A stretch of DNA of 64,000 nucleotides from Acidovorax sp. Leaf191 (lineage in GTDB: Bacteria > Pseudomonadota > Gammaproteobacteria > Burkholderiales > Burkholderiaceae_C), in assembly GCF_001424425.1 (NCBI RefSeq), contig NZ_LMPT01000019.1:266508-330507 (forward strand), given 5' to 3'. The position numbers and the translations under genes are program-made. Positions 1 through 8,052 of this stretch are shown here, one piece after another; position 1 is the first letter of the stretch, and each line of letters starts with the position of its first letter. The notes beneath the pieces were generated by a model that worked only from the letters and a program-made list of their open reading frames with translations, did no database searches and had not been told where the DNA came from.

Positions 1-1146
1 AACAATGCGGGCGAGATCGGCTTCAAGGTCTTCGTGGGCGGCGGCATGGGCCGCACGCCGGTGATCGGCACGGTGATCCGCGAGTTCCTGCCCTGGAACC
101 AGATCATGAATTACATCGAGGCCATCGTGCGCGTGTACAACGAGCACGGCCGCCGCGACAACAAGTACAAGGCCCGCATCAAGATCCTGGTCAAGTCCGA
201 AGGCCAGCAGTACATCGACGATGTGGAAGAAGAGTACCGCCAGATCGTGGAGATCGACGGCGGCCCGCACACCGTGCCGCAGGCCGAATTCGACCGCGTG
301 GCGGCGTGCTTCGTGGCACCCCAACTGGCCGACATCGCCGACGTGGACCCCGCGGCGCTGCAGGCATCGCTCACGGCCCAGGCGGCCGAGCACGTGGCCT
401 TCGGCCGCTGGCTGCAGCGCAACGTGCACGCGCACCAGAACCCGCAGCTGCGCGCCGTGACGCTGTCGTTCAAGCGCCCCGGCCAGTCGCCCGGCGACGC
501 GACCAGCGAACAGCTGATCGCCGTGGCCGACCTGGTGGACAAATACTCCGCCGGCGAAGCCCGCGTGACGCACGACCAGAACGTGGTGCTGCCCTGGGTG
601 CATGCCAGCCGCCTGTTCGACCTGTGGCAAGAGGCCAAGGCCCTGGGCCTGGCCAGCGCCAACGTGCAGCTGCTCACCGACATGATCGCCTGCCCCGGCG
701 GCGACTTCTGCGCGCTGGCCAACGCCCGCTCGCTGCCCATCGCAGAGGCCATCACCCAGCGCTACCAGGACCTGGACGAGCTCGACGACATCGGCGAGAT
801 CGACCTGCACATCAGCGGCTGCATCAACAGCTGCGGCCACCACCACAGCGGCCACATCGGCATCCTGGGCGTCGACAAGGACGGCAAGGAGTGGTACCAG
901 GTCACGCTCGGCGGCTCGGACGGCTCGGACCTGTCGGGCGCCGCCGTGGCCGGCAAGGTGATCGGCCCGTCGTTCTCGGCCGCCGAGGTGCCGGACGTGA
1001 TCGAAGCCGTGCTGACCACCTACCGCAGCCTGCGCGAAAGCGGCGAGACCTTCCAGAACACCGTGCGCCGCGCCGGCCTCGACCCCTTCAAGGAAGCCGC
1101 CAAGACCGCCCGCCACCCCGCCAAGCAAGAGCTGGCCACCGCCTGA
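1..1146 (+). CDS. cysI: Sulfite reductase hemoprotein (beta subunit), 5' end outside window
   Basis: The frame is open from base 1, so the start lies upstream and about 381 residues are visible. The protein reduces sulfite to sulfide in cysteine synthesis. The siroheme/4Fe-4S signature of the nitrite/sulfite reductase family is complete: a CX5C pair (Cys codons at 691 and 709, in ACPGGDFC) and a CX3C pair (820 and 832, in SGCINSCG followed by HHHSGHIG). The C-terminal ferredoxin-like half reads through to a TGA at 1144-1146. It heads a cys operon, with DUF934 30 bases downstream. Whether it is NADPH- or ferredoxin-linked cannot be judged from this half. I am sure of the family and fairly sure of the symbol. 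Confidence 0.93.
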   Translation, partial: NNAGEIGFKVFVGGGMGRTPVIGTVIREFLPWNQIMNYIEAIVRVYNEHGRRDNKYKARIKILVKSEGQQYIDDVEEEYRQIVEIDGGPHTVPQAEFDRVAACFVAPQLADIADVDPAALQASLTAQAAEHVAFGRWLQRNVHAHQNPQLRAVTLSFKRPGQSPGDATSEQLIAVADLVDKYSAGEARVTHDQNVVLPWVHASRLFDLWQEAKALGLASANVQLLTDMIACPGGDFCALANARSLPIAEAITQRYQDLDELDDIGEIDLHISGCINSCGHHHSGHIGILGVDKDGKEWYQVTLGGSDGSDLSGAAVAGKVIGPSFSAAEVPDVIEAVLTTYRSLRESGETFQNTVRRAGLDPFKEAAKTARHPAKQELATA

Positions 1147-1175
1147 TCGCCAGCCGCCAAGCCCTGATAAGACCC

Positions 1176-1565
1176 ATGAAAATTCTTGCCTCCCAAGACC
1201 ACCAGCCGCCCGCAGAGGGCGATGCCCGCGCCGTGGCGCTGGCCAACGATGCCGACGCACTGGCGCTGCCGCTCGACGGCGTCGAGCGCGTGGACCTGCA
1301 TTTCCCCAACTTCACCGATGGCCGCGCGTTCAGCCAGGCCTTCCTGCTGCGCCGCCGCCGTGGCTTCAAAGGCGACATCCGCGCCACGGGCGACGTGCTG
1401 ATCGACCAGCTGGTGCAGATGCAGCGCACAGGCTTTTCGTCGGCCGTGCTGCGCGATGGCGTGGACCCGGCCGACGCACAGCGCCAGTTCGAGATGTTCC
1501 CCGGCTTCTACCAGGGCGACGCGGTGCACCCGCAGCCTATCTTTGCCGACAAGGCTGCCGCCTGA
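1176..1565 (+). CDS. DUF934 family protein of the cys operon
   Basis: A 129-residue protein starting at ATG 1176. It is recognisable as DUF934 by the patterns LHFPNFTDGRAFSQA, LRRRRGFKGDIRATGDVLIDQL and a QFEMFPGFYQGD-like end. DUF934 proteins regularly sit between sulfite reductase and PAPS/APS reductase genes in proteobacteria and are presumed to help sulfite reduction, but no biochemical role is established that I can rely on. There is no signal peptide and no cysteine cluster. The next gene, cysH, begins 44 bases later. Function is inferred only from neighbours. Confidence 0.85.
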   Translation: MKILASQDHQPPAEGDARAVALANDADALALPLDGVERVDLHFPNFTDGRAFSQAFLLRRRRGFKGDIRATGDVLIDQLVQMQRTGFSSAVLRDGVDPADAQRQFEMFPGFYQGDAVHPQPIFADKAAA

Positions 1566-1609
1566 GCCAGGCCCGCAGCGCTGCTACGCACACCCACCAG
1601 CACTCCACC

Positions 1610-2233
1610 ATGAGCCAATTCGATCTCGCACGCGTCAATGCCGACCTGGGCCGCAACGCCGAAGGCCTCGTCGCCTGGGCCCTGGGCCTGGGCCAGAGCC
1701 CCATCGTCACCACCAACTTCCGCCCGTTCGAGGCGGTGATCCTGCACATGGTGTCCGCGGTGAACCCGGACGTGCCGGTGGTCTGGATGGACAACGGCTA
1801 CAACACCGAAGCCACCTACCGCTTTGCCGACGAGGTGACGAAGCAGCTGGGCCTGAACCTCAAGATCTACCTGCCGCTGCGCTCGCGCGCGCACCGCGAG
1901 GCCGTGGACGGACCGACGCCTGCGCTGGACGACCCACGCCACGCTGCGTTCACCGAAGAAGTGAAGCTTGAGCCCTTTGCCCGCGCCCTGCGCGAAACCG
2001 CGCCCAAGGTCTGGTTCACCGCGCTGCGCGCCACCGACACCGCCGTGCGCGCACAGATGGACCCGGTCAGCATCAACCCCGACGGCCTGATCAAGGTGGC
2101 GCCGCTGCTGCACTGGTCCTCCAAAGAGTTGCACGAGTACTGCGTCAAGCACGGCCTGCCCAACAACTTCGACTATGTGGATCCGACCAAAGGCGAAGAC
2201 AACCGTGAGTGCGGCCTTCACATAGCGCACTGA
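1610..2233 (+). CDS. cysH: Phosphoadenosine/adenosine phosphosulfate reductase
   Basis: A 207-residue protein that reduces (P)APS to sulfite with thioredoxin. The PP-loop domain of the family is visible (TTNFRPFEAV near residues 34-43, then VVWMDNGYNT at 57-66). The catalytic C-terminal cysteine lies in ECGLH (200-204). The paired-cysteine motifs that hold the 4Fe-4S cluster of APS-type enzymes are missing; only Cys178 and Cys201 are present. On that ground it looks more like a cluster-free PAPS reductase, although no APS kinase domain is fused to the CysN here. It is shorter than the E. coli enzyme, with its end close after ECGLH. A hairpin repeat separates it from cysD. Confidence 0.88.
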   Translation: MSQFDLARVNADLGRNAEGLVAWALGLGQSPIVTTNFRPFEAVILHMVSAVNPDVPVVWMDNGYNTEATYRFADEVTKQLGLNLKIYLPLRSRAHREAVDGPTPALDDPRHAAFTEEVKLEPFARALRETAPKVWFTALRATDTAVRAQMDPVSINPDGLIKVAPLLHWSSKELHEYCVKHGLPNNFDYVDPTKGEDNRECGLHIAH

Positions 2234-2238
2234 AATGA

Positions 2239-2351
2239 CACCCCCTGAGCCGCTTCGCGTCTTCCCCCTGTCTCGCTTCGCGGGAGGCGGACGCACCCGG
2301 TGGCCCGGCAAAGCCGGTTCCACGGGTGCACTGGCCTCGGGCGTGCCAGTT
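2239..2351 (+). repeat. Interspersed hairpin repeat, family B, copy 1 (inside cys operon)
   Basis: About 113 bases starting CCCCCTGAGCCGCTTCGCG and ending GGGCGTGCCAGTT. The same element recurs at 24392-24509 and 25390-25492, and in a diverged reverse copy near 46580-46671. Its core (2293-2339) folds into a long hairpin: outer arms GCACCC/GGGTGC, then GTGG/CCAC, then CCGGC/GCCGG around AAA. Copies 2 and 3 have CTGGC/GCCAG at the inner arm, a compensated change. This copy sits between cysH and cysD, so it would be transcribed within the operon. Confidence 0.85.
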
Positions 2352-2395
2352 GCGCACGCCACGGACATTGAATCGACGACCGAAAGCAACCCACC

Positions 2396-3361
2396 ATGAA
2401 TGCCCGCACCGATGCCGCGCAGCTGCTGCAGAACAACGACATGAGCTACCACCTGAACAACTCGCACCTGGACGCGCTGGAAGAAGAAACCATCTTCATC
2501 CTGCGCGAAGTCGCCGCCGCCTTCGAGCGCCCCACCCTGCTGTTCTCGGGCGGCAAGGACTCGCTGGTGATGCTCAAGTGCGCCGAGAAAGCCTTTGGCA
2601 CCAAGGCCAGCGGCGGCGGCATTCCGTACCCGCTGCTCATGATCGACACGGGCCACAACTTCCCCGAGGTGACGGACTTCCGCGACTTCCGCGCCAAGGA
2701 ACTGGGCGCCGAACTCATCGTGCGCAGCGTCGAAGACTCGATGGCGCGCGGCACCGTGCGCCTGTCGCACCCCGGCGAGAGCCGTAACGTGCACCAGTCG
2801 GTCACGCTGCTCGAAGCGATCGAGGAATTCCGCTTCGACGCGCTCATCGGCGGCGCGCGCCGCGACGAGGAAAAGGCCCGCGCCAAGGAGCGCATCTTCT
2901 CGCACCGCGACAGCTTCGGCCAATGGCAGCCCAAGGCCCAGCGGCCCGAGCTGTGGACCCTGTTCAACACCCGCCTGCAGCCCAATGAGCACTTTCGCGT
3001 GTTCCCCATCAGCAACTGGACCGAGCTCGATGTCTGGCAGTACATCGACCGCGAAAGCATTGCGCTGCCCAGCATCTACTACACCCACAAGCGCCAGGTG
3101 GTGGACCGCAAGGGCCTCCTGATGCCGGTGACCGAGCTGACCCCGCCGCGCGACGGCGATGTGGTGGAGACGCGCGACGTGCGCTTTCGCACCGTGGGCG
3201 ACATCACCTGCACCGCACCGGTGGAGAGCACCGCCGCCACCGCGGCCGACATCGTGATCGAGACCCTGGCCGCCGACGTCAGCGAGCGTGGCGCCACGCG
3301 CATGGACGACAAGACGAGCGACGCTTCGATGGAGAAGCGCAAAAAAGACGGCTATTTTTGA
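2396..3361 (+). CDS. cysD: Sulfate adenylyltransferase subunit 2
   Basis: A 321-residue ATP-sulfurylase catalytic subunit; with CysN it makes adenosine phosphosulfate from sulfate and ATP. The PP-loop SGGKDS is at residues 51-56, followed by the family patterns IDTGHNFPE, GGARRDEEKARAKER, FPISNWTELDVWQYI and the C-terminal KKDGYF. The length fits the family. ATG 2396 is taken as the start; an internal Met16 (MSYHLNNSHL) aligns with the usual N-terminus, so the first 15 residues may be an extension or not translated. cysN starts 13 bases after the stop, so the two are surely co-transcribed. Confidence 0.96.
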   Translation: MNARTDAAQLLQNNDMSYHLNNSHLDALEEETIFILREVAAAFERPTLLFSGGKDSLVMLKCAEKAFGTKASGGGIPYPLLMIDTGHNFPEVTDFRDFRAKELGAELIVRSVEDSMARGTVRLSHPGESRNVHQSVTLLEAIEEFRFDALIGGARRDEEKARAKERIFSHRDSFGQWQPKAQRPELWTLFNTRLQPNEHFRVFPISNWTELDVWQYIDRESIALPSIYYTHKRQVVDRKGLLMPVTELTPPRDGDVVETRDVRFRTVGDITCTAPVESTAATAADIVIETLAADVSERGATRMDDKTSDASMEKRKKDGYF

Positions 3362-3374
3362 GACGGGTACTCTG

Positions 3375-4751
3375 ATGACCACTATGAATTCGATAGCTAG
3401 CAGCGCTTTGCAGGCAAGCGGTACAGCCCCAAACAACCGTGCTTCCGCCCTGAAGTTCATCACCTGCGGGTCGGTGGACGACGGCAAGAGCACGCTGATC
3501 GGCCGCCTGCTGGTGGACAGCAAGGCCGTGCTGCAGGACCACCTGGCCGGCGTGCAGCGCCAGGGCGAGACCGACCTGGCCCTGCTGACCGACGGCCTCT
3601 CCGCCGAGCGCGAGCAGGGCATCACCATCGACGTGGCGTACCGCTACTTCGCCACCGAAGAGCGCAAGTTCATCATCGGCGACGCACCCGGCCACGAGCA
3701 GTACACCCGCAACATGGTCACGGCCGCCAGCAGCGCCGACGCGGCCGTGGTGCTGGTCGATGCCACCAAGCTCGACTGGAAGAACGCCGGCCTGGCCCTG
3801 CTGCCGCAGACCCGCCGCCACAGCCTGCTGGCCCACCTGCTGCGCGTGCACTCGCTGGTGTTCGCCGTGAACAAGCTCGATGCGGTGGAAGACCCCGCCC
3901 TGGCCTGGAAGCACATCCAGGGCGCGCTGGCAGCGTTCGCCCAGGCCGCCGGCATCGCCGTGCGTGCGACGGTCCCCGTGTCGGCCCTCAAGGGCTGGAA
4001 CGTGGTGGACGCCCACCCCGGCTGGTGCGGCTACAACGGCCATACGCTGCTGCAGGTGCTCGAAGAGCTGCCAAACACGCCCGCCGACACCGGCCTGCCC
4101 CTGGCCTTCCCGGTGCAGTGGGTCGAGAAAACCTCGTCCTCGTCGTCGGACACATCCCAGGGCCGCCGCGTGTTCTGGGGCCGTGTGGCGTCGGGCCGCG
4201 TTGCGCCCGGCACGGCGGTGCAGATCTTCCCGAGCGGCCAGCTGGCCACCGTGGCCCAGGTGCTGGACCACGCCCGCCGGCCCACCGATGTGCCCGCCGG
4301 CACCAGCGCCGGCATCATCCTGGACCGCGAGGTGGACGTCTCGCGCGGCGACTGGATCCTGGCCGCGCCCACGGCGGCTGCCGCTGCGCCCGCCGACGAC
4401 GACTTCGGCGACACCCCGGCCGCCACGCCCGCCTGGCCCGCCAGCCGCGAACTGCGCACCACCGTGGCGTGGATGGACGACGAACCCCTGGTCGCCGGCC
4501 GCGTGTACTGGGCGCTGCACGGCCACCGCTGGGTCAAGGCCAAGGTGAAAGCCGTGGTGCACAAGCTCAACATCAACACGCTGGCCGAAGAGGCCGCCAC
4601 GCAGCTCGACCCCAACGCCATCGGCCACGTGCAGCTCGTGCTGCAAGAGGCGATTCCGGCCGCGGCATTCGGCACCGCGCGGGTGCTGGGCTCACTGATC
4701 CTGGTGGATACCGCCAGCCACAAGACGGCGGGCGCCGTGCTCGTGAACTGA
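3375..4751 (+). CDS. cysN: Sulfate adenylyltransferase subunit 1 (GTPase), no APS kinase domain
   Basis: A 458-residue regulatory GTPase of ATP sulfurylase; GTP hydrolysis drives APS formation by CysD. Translation-factor GTPase motifs are clear: P-loop GSVDDGKS (32-39), DAPGH (103-107) and NKLD (166-169), followed by beta-barrel domains II and III. It ends without a CysC kinase domain. An Ala/Pro-rich insert (near AAPTAAAAAPADDDFGD) interrupts the second domain. I chose ATG 3375; ATG 3384 is also possible. The N-terminal 20 residues before ALKFITCGSVDDGKS come from a short interspersed repeat and are unlikely to be conserved. Confidence 0.95.
   Translation: MTTMNSIASSALQASGTAPNNRASALKFITCGSVDDGKSTLIGRLLVDSKAVLQDHLAGVQRQGETDLALLTDGLSAEREQGITIDVAYRYFATEERKFIIGDAPGHEQYTRNMVTAASSADAAVVLVDATKLDWKNAGLALLPQTRRHSLLAHLLRVHSLVFAVNKLDAVEDPALAWKHIQGALAAFAQAAGIAVRATVPVSALKGWNVVDAHPGWCGYNGHTLLQVLEELPNTPADTGLPLAFPVQWVEKTSSSSSDTSQGRRVFWGRVASGRVAPGTAVQIFPSGQLATVAQVLDHARRPTDVPAGTSAGIILDREVDVSRGDWILAAPTAAAAAPADDDFGDTPAATPAWPASRELRTTVAWMDDEPLVAGRVYWALHGHRWVKAKVKAVVHKLNINTLAEEAATQLDPNAIGHVQLVLQEAIPAAAFGTARVLGSLILVDTASHKTAGAVLVN
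3382..3433 (+). repeat. Short interspersed repeat, family A, copy 1 (encodes CysN N-terminus)
   Basis: A roughly 52-bp element whose reverse complement matches other copies in this window (11544-11598, 14251-14305, 26138-26198, 39557-39623, 52716-52770). The shared core is a GATAGCT or GTAGCTGCTAGCGCTT half followed, after a short loop, by CAAGCGGTA and a C/A-rich or T-rich tail. Here it lies over the first codons of cysN, so residues of about 4-20 of CysN are written by the repeat. Confidence 0.75.
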
Positions 4752-4904
4752 TCCGCATCAGGCCTGAGGCGGATTGGCCCTCCATCGCATGACCTAACGG
4801 GAGCCGAAGCAGTGCTTTGGCACGGCAAGGCGAACCAACGGCGTCAGGCGTTTGAAGGCAAATTCTCAAGACATCCCTCCCAAGAGAGGGGCCCTGTAAC
4901 CAAA

Positions 4905-4944
4905 GGTCGGTGAAAGCTTTTAAAATCGAGGGTTTTCACCGACC
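4905..4944. promoter_or_regulatory. Perfect 11-bp inverted repeat before fdxA
   Basis: GGTCGGTGAAA (4905-4915) and its exact reverse complement TTTCACCGACC (4934-4944) flank an 18-base A/T-richer spacer containing TTTTAAAAT. The second arm ends 14 bases before the fdxA ATG. The spacer includes a plausible -10 (TAAAAT, 4921-4926). The structure could be a repressor operator straddling the promoter or a hairpin in the leader; there is no U-run to make it a terminator. Confidence 0.5.
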
Positions 4945-4958
4945 CACACAACACTGTC

Positions 4959-5288
4959 ATGACCCACGTCGTCTCCGAAAACTGCATCAAGTGCAAGTAC
5001 ACCGATTGTGTGGACGTGTGCCCTGTGGACTGCTTCCGCGAAGGCCCGAACATGCTCGTCATCGATCCCGATGAGTGCATCGACTGCGCCGTGTGCATCC
5101 CCGAGTGCCCGGCCAACGCCATCTTTGCCGAAGAAGACCTGCCCGCAGACCAGATCGCCTTCATCAAGATCAACGCCGACCTGGCCTTTGCCGACGGCTG
5201 GAAGAGCATCACCAAGCGCAAGCCCGCCCTGCCCGACGCCGACGAATGGAATGGCAAGCCTGGCAAGGTCAACGAATTGGTCAAGTGA
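4959..5288 (+). CDS. fdxA: Seven-iron ferredoxin (3Fe-4S/4Fe-4S)
   Basis: A 109-residue soluble electron carrier. The first cluster region reads [18 protein letters not shown], and the second [12 protein letters not shown] gives a full CX2CX2CX3CP 4Fe-4S site. Presence of an extra residue spacing in the first region and the long C-terminal tail after the clusters are typical of FdxA-type 7Fe ferredoxins. A ferredoxin-NADP reductase gene follows after a small repeat, which gives it an obvious redox partner. A perfect inverted repeat lies just upstream. Family assignment is firm; the physiological partner beyond the reductase is not visible. Confidence 0.93.
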   Translation: MTHVVSENCIKCKYTDCVDVCPVDCFREGPNMLVIDPDECIDCAVCIPECPANAIFAEEDLPADQIAFIKINADLAFADGWKSITKRKPALPDADEWNGKPGKVNELVK

Positions 5289-5302
5289 CCCTTCACACCC
5301 AT

Positions 5303-5362
5303 CCGTTCGGGCTGAGCTTGTCGAAGCCTTGCGCCGCGCTTCGACAAGCTCAGCGTGAACGG
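5303..5362. repeat. Palindromic repeat, family C, copy 1
   Basis: A 60-bp near-perfect palindrome: CCGTTCGGGCTGAGCTTGTC on the left is mirrored by GACAAGCTCAGCGTGAACGG on the right, with a short GC-rich loop. A second copy lies at 11647-11726. It sits between fdxA and the reductase gene, both on the plus strand. Palindromes with this CTGAGCTTGTCGAAG core are common intergenic repeats in many proteobacterial genomes. In RNA it would form a very stable hairpin and may attenuate read-through. Confidence 0.85.
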
Positions 5363-5418
5363 TTTGTGTCGATCCAACTCGACGTGGCGCCTGACGCTGC
5401 CACCCTGCCGTGCCGACC

Positions 5419-6462
5419 ATGATTCAAGAAACCGACGCCGTCGTCATCGGCGCCGGCCCGGTGGGCCTGTTCCAGGTCTTCCAGCTGGGCCTGCAGGGCA
5501 TCACCGCCCACCTGATCGACGCCCTGCCCCATGCGGGCGGCCAGTGCGTGGAGCTGTATGGCGACAAGCCCATCTATGACATTCCGGGCATTCCGGTGTG
5601 CACCGGGCGCGAACTGGCGACGCTGCTGCTGCGGCAGATCGAGCCCTTCAACACCCACTGGCACCTGAACACGCTGGTCGCTGCGCTGTCTCTACAGGAC
5701 GACGGACGCCTGCTGGTCGAGACATCGCAGGGTGCGCAGTTGCTGGCCCGCAGCGTGTTCATCGCGGCGGGCGTGGGCGCTTTTGTGCCGCGCGCGCTCA
5801 AGGTGGACGGTATCGAGCAATATGTGGGCACGCAGGTGCACTACCAAAGCCTGCCTGCCAACACCGAGCTGGCCGGGCAGCATGTGGTGGTGCACGGGGG
5901 CGACGAGCCCGCCGTGGCGCGTGCAGTGGAGCTGGCCGAGCAAGGCCAGGCCACCCGCGTGAGCCTGCTGCACCGCCGCGATGTGTTCCAGGCGCCTGAC
6001 GCCCTGCTGCAGCGCCTGCAGCAGTTGCGGGATGCAGGCCGCATCCATGTCGAGGCCGCGCAGATCACGGGCATCGAGACTGCGGGCGACCGGCTGGCCG
6101 CACTGCAGCTGGTGGATGCCGATGGCAGTACCCGCGCGCTGGCGCTGGACCTGCTGGTGCCGGTGCTGGGCATCTCGCCGCGCCTGGGGCCGATCGCCGA
6201 CTGGGGCCTGGCCATGGACCGCAAGCAGCTGGTGGTGGACACCGAGGCGTTCCGCACCAGCGTGCCGAGCATCCACGCGGTGGGCGACATCAATACGTAC
6301 CCCGGCAAGCGCAAGCTGATCCTGTGCGGCTTTCATGAAGCCACGCTGGCTGCGTTCGGCGCGGCCGAGGCGCTCAAGGGCGACAAGGTGGCGCTGCAGT
6401 ACACGACCACCAGTGCGCGGCTGCACCAGTTGCTGGGTGTGGCACCGGCCGGTAACGCGTAG
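5419..6462 (+). CDS. Ferredoxin/flavodoxin-NADP reductase, thioredoxin-reductase-like type
   Basis: A 347-residue FAD/NAD(P)-binding flavoprotein that should pass electrons between NADPH and ferredoxin. It has the N-terminal dinucleotide motif VIGAGPVGL, the family pattern [20 protein letters not shown], a second nucleotide-binding segment ([18 protein letters not shown]) and the C-terminal FAD motif [21 protein letters not shown]. There is no CXXC redox pair in the middle, which separates it from true thioredoxin reductase. I start at ATG 5419; a GTG at 5410 is in frame. The neighbouring fdxA supports the electron-transfer role. Confidence 0.87.
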   Translation: MIQETDAVVIGAGPVGLFQVFQLGLQGITAHLIDALPHAGGQCVELYGDKPIYDIPGIPVCTGRELATLLLRQIEPFNTHWHLNTLVAALSLQDDGRLLVETSQGAQLLARSVFIAAGVGAFVPRALKVDGIEQYVGTQVHYQSLPANTELAGQHVVVHGGDEPAVARAVELAEQGQATRVSLLHRRDVFQAPDALLQRLQQLRDAGRIHVEAAQITGIETAGDRLAALQLVDADGSTRALALDLLVPVLGISPRLGPIADWGLAMDRKQLVVDTEAFRTSVPSIHAVGDINTYPGKRKLILCGFHEATLAAFGAAEALKGDKVALQYTTTSARLHQLLGVAPAGNA

Positions 6463-6723
6463 GCCGCTGGCGCGCAGCCCTCTGCTGCAGGGGGCGCATC
6501 CAACTTCTGCGAGATGACTTACCGTGCGCACCACGTGCGGCACGGTGCGGTGTGCGGCTGTCGGCTCCGCGCCGTCAGGGGCGGTGCTGATCACCCAGGC
6601 ATGCGCTCCACGCCCGTGGGCCGTGCGCCACGCTTCAGGCTCAGAAAAAAGCACAAAATGTCCAATTGGCGCGAGGCCGGTCGGCACGATGGCGTCTCCA
6701 AACCACCCCAGGAGCACCGCACC

Positions 6724-7083
6724 ATGAACCCACAACCCCTTCAATCCATCTGGGACACCTACACCGCGTCGTGGAAGACCGACTCGGCCGCCGAGCGCGA
6801 CGCGCTGTTCGCCCAGTCCCTCGACCCTGCCTGCACCTACAACGACCCGCTGGCCGCCACGCAAGGCTGGACGCAGCTGACGGCCTACATGGACGACTTT
6901 CACCGCCAGGTGCCCGGGGGCCATTTCGTGACGCACTACTTCGCCAGCCACCACCAACAAAGCATCGCCAAGTGGAACATGCTGGACGGCAACGGCCAGG
7001 TGATTGGCGAAGGCGTGAGCTACGGCCGCTACAACGACGACAACCGGCTGGTGGCCATGACCGGCTTCTTCGAAACCCCTTGA
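6724..7083 (+). CDS. SnoaL/NTF2-like small protein
   Basis: A 119-residue protein beginning MNPQPLQSIWDTYTASWK, with the fold pattern of SnoaL-like polyketide cyclase/NTF2 proteins: a helical start, then YNDPLAATQGWTQLTAYMDDFH, and alternating beta segments (HFVTHYFASHHQQSIAKWNML, GEGVSYGRYND). Members bind or convert small hydrophobic molecules; no specific substrate can be deduced. It is followed 18 bases later by an AraC-type regulator with a ligand-binding domain, so the two probably form one unit responding to the same ligand. Confidence 0.7.
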   Translation: MNPQPLQSIWDTYTASWKTDSAAERDALFAQSLDPACTYNDPLAATQGWTQLTAYMDDFHRQVPGGHFVTHYFASHHQQSIAKWNMLDGNGQVIGEGVSYGRYNDDNRLVAMTGFFETP

Positions 7084-7101
7084 TCCACAGGCCCGACTCC
7101 C

Positions 7102-7983
7102 GTGCTGCATCTGCGACAACTCCAGGAGGGCATCGACTTCATCGAGGCCCATCTCGAATCCGACATCGAGCTGGCCGACGTGGCACGGGCCGCGGGCCTG
7201 AGCCAATGGCACTTTCAGCGCATCTTCAAGGCGCTGACCCACGAGACCTTGAAGACCTACATCCGCTCGCGCCGGTTTGCCAAGGCGCTGGAGCAACTGG
7301 CCGGCACCCGCCTGAGCGTGCTGGACATCGCACTGGCCGCGGGCTTTGAGACGCAGGAGAGCTTCACCCGCGCCTTCAAGGACTGCTTTCGGCTGACCCC
7401 GTCGCAATACCGCCGCATGGGCAACCGATCGCTCTTCGTGCGCAAGATCCGGCTGGACGAGGGCTACCTGGCGCACCTGCGCCACAACGTCTCGCTGGCG
7501 CCCCAGATCGAAGCCCGGCCCGCGATGCGCATGGTGGGCCTGCCCACCGACTATTACGGCGTCGACTCCGAAAAGAACAACCTGGGCCAGAAGCTGCCAC
7601 CCCTCTGGGGACAGTTCGTTCCGCGGCTGAAAGAAATTACCAACGCGATACCAGGCGTCTGCTACGGCGTGGTGGCACCGGCCGCGCCCGACAGCGAGCA
7701 ACTGCGCTACCTGGCCTGCACCGAGGTCCAAGGCCCCGGCGATGTGCCGCCGGGCATGGCTGCGCTGGAGCTTCCAGCTGCGACCTATGCACGGTTCACC
7801 CACCGAGGCCCGGCCCAGAACGTCGATGCCACGGTCAACTACATCTACGGCAGCTGGATGATGTCGTCCGGCCAGGCCCACTCCCTGGGGCCGGACCTGG
7901 AGATCTACGATGCGCAGTACCACCCGACGTCCGAGCAGTCGGTGATGCACTACGCGATCCCCGTGAAGCCCACGGGAACTTGA
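7102..7983 (+). CDS. AraC-family regulator with GyrI-like ligand-binding domain
   Basis: A 293-residue regulator. Residues about 1-110 form the AraC/XylS double helix-turn-helix (ADVARAAGLSQWHFQRIFKAL and VLDIALAAGFETQESFTRAFKD then LTPSQYRR). Residues about 135-290 look like a GyrI-like effector-binding domain (PAMRMVGLPTDYYG, then DVPPGMAALELPAATYARFTHRG, ending with MHYAIPVKP). This order, DNA-binding first and sensor last, is that of Rob-like regulators. The best start is GTG 7102; no ATG lies nearby. The preceding SnoaL-like gene is the likely partner or target. Confidence 0.85.
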   Translation: MLHLRQLQEGIDFIEAHLESDIELADVARAAGLSQWHFQRIFKALTHETLKTYIRSRRFAKALEQLAGTRLSVLDIALAAGFETQESFTRAFKDCFRLTPSQYRRMGNRSLFVRKIRLDEGYLAHLRHNVSLAPQIEARPAMRMVGLPTDYYGVDSEKNNLGQKLPPLWGQFVPRLKEITNAIPGVCYGVVAPAAPDSEQLRYLACTEVQGPGDVPPGMAALELPAATYARFTHRGPAQNVDATVNYIYGSWMMSSGQAHSLGPDLEIYDAQYHPTSEQSVMHYAIPVKPTGT

Positions 7984-8052
7984 ACAGCCATCACGGCGCA
8001 GCGCCGTGAACGTCTTGAACGCCGTTATTGCGGTTGTCGCGGTTATCGCCGG

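Noticed and set aside
1508-3628. 706-codon open frame on the minus strand across cysH-cysD
   Set aside because: Lies opposite genes with clear catalytic motifs, has a repetitive His/Arg/Gln/Val composition and no recognisable domain. It is a GC-rich shadow.
5692-7950. 752-codon minus-strand open frame across the reductase and AraC genes
   Set aside because: Crosses gene borders and intergenic bases, with no motif or start signal; shadow of the plus-strand genes.
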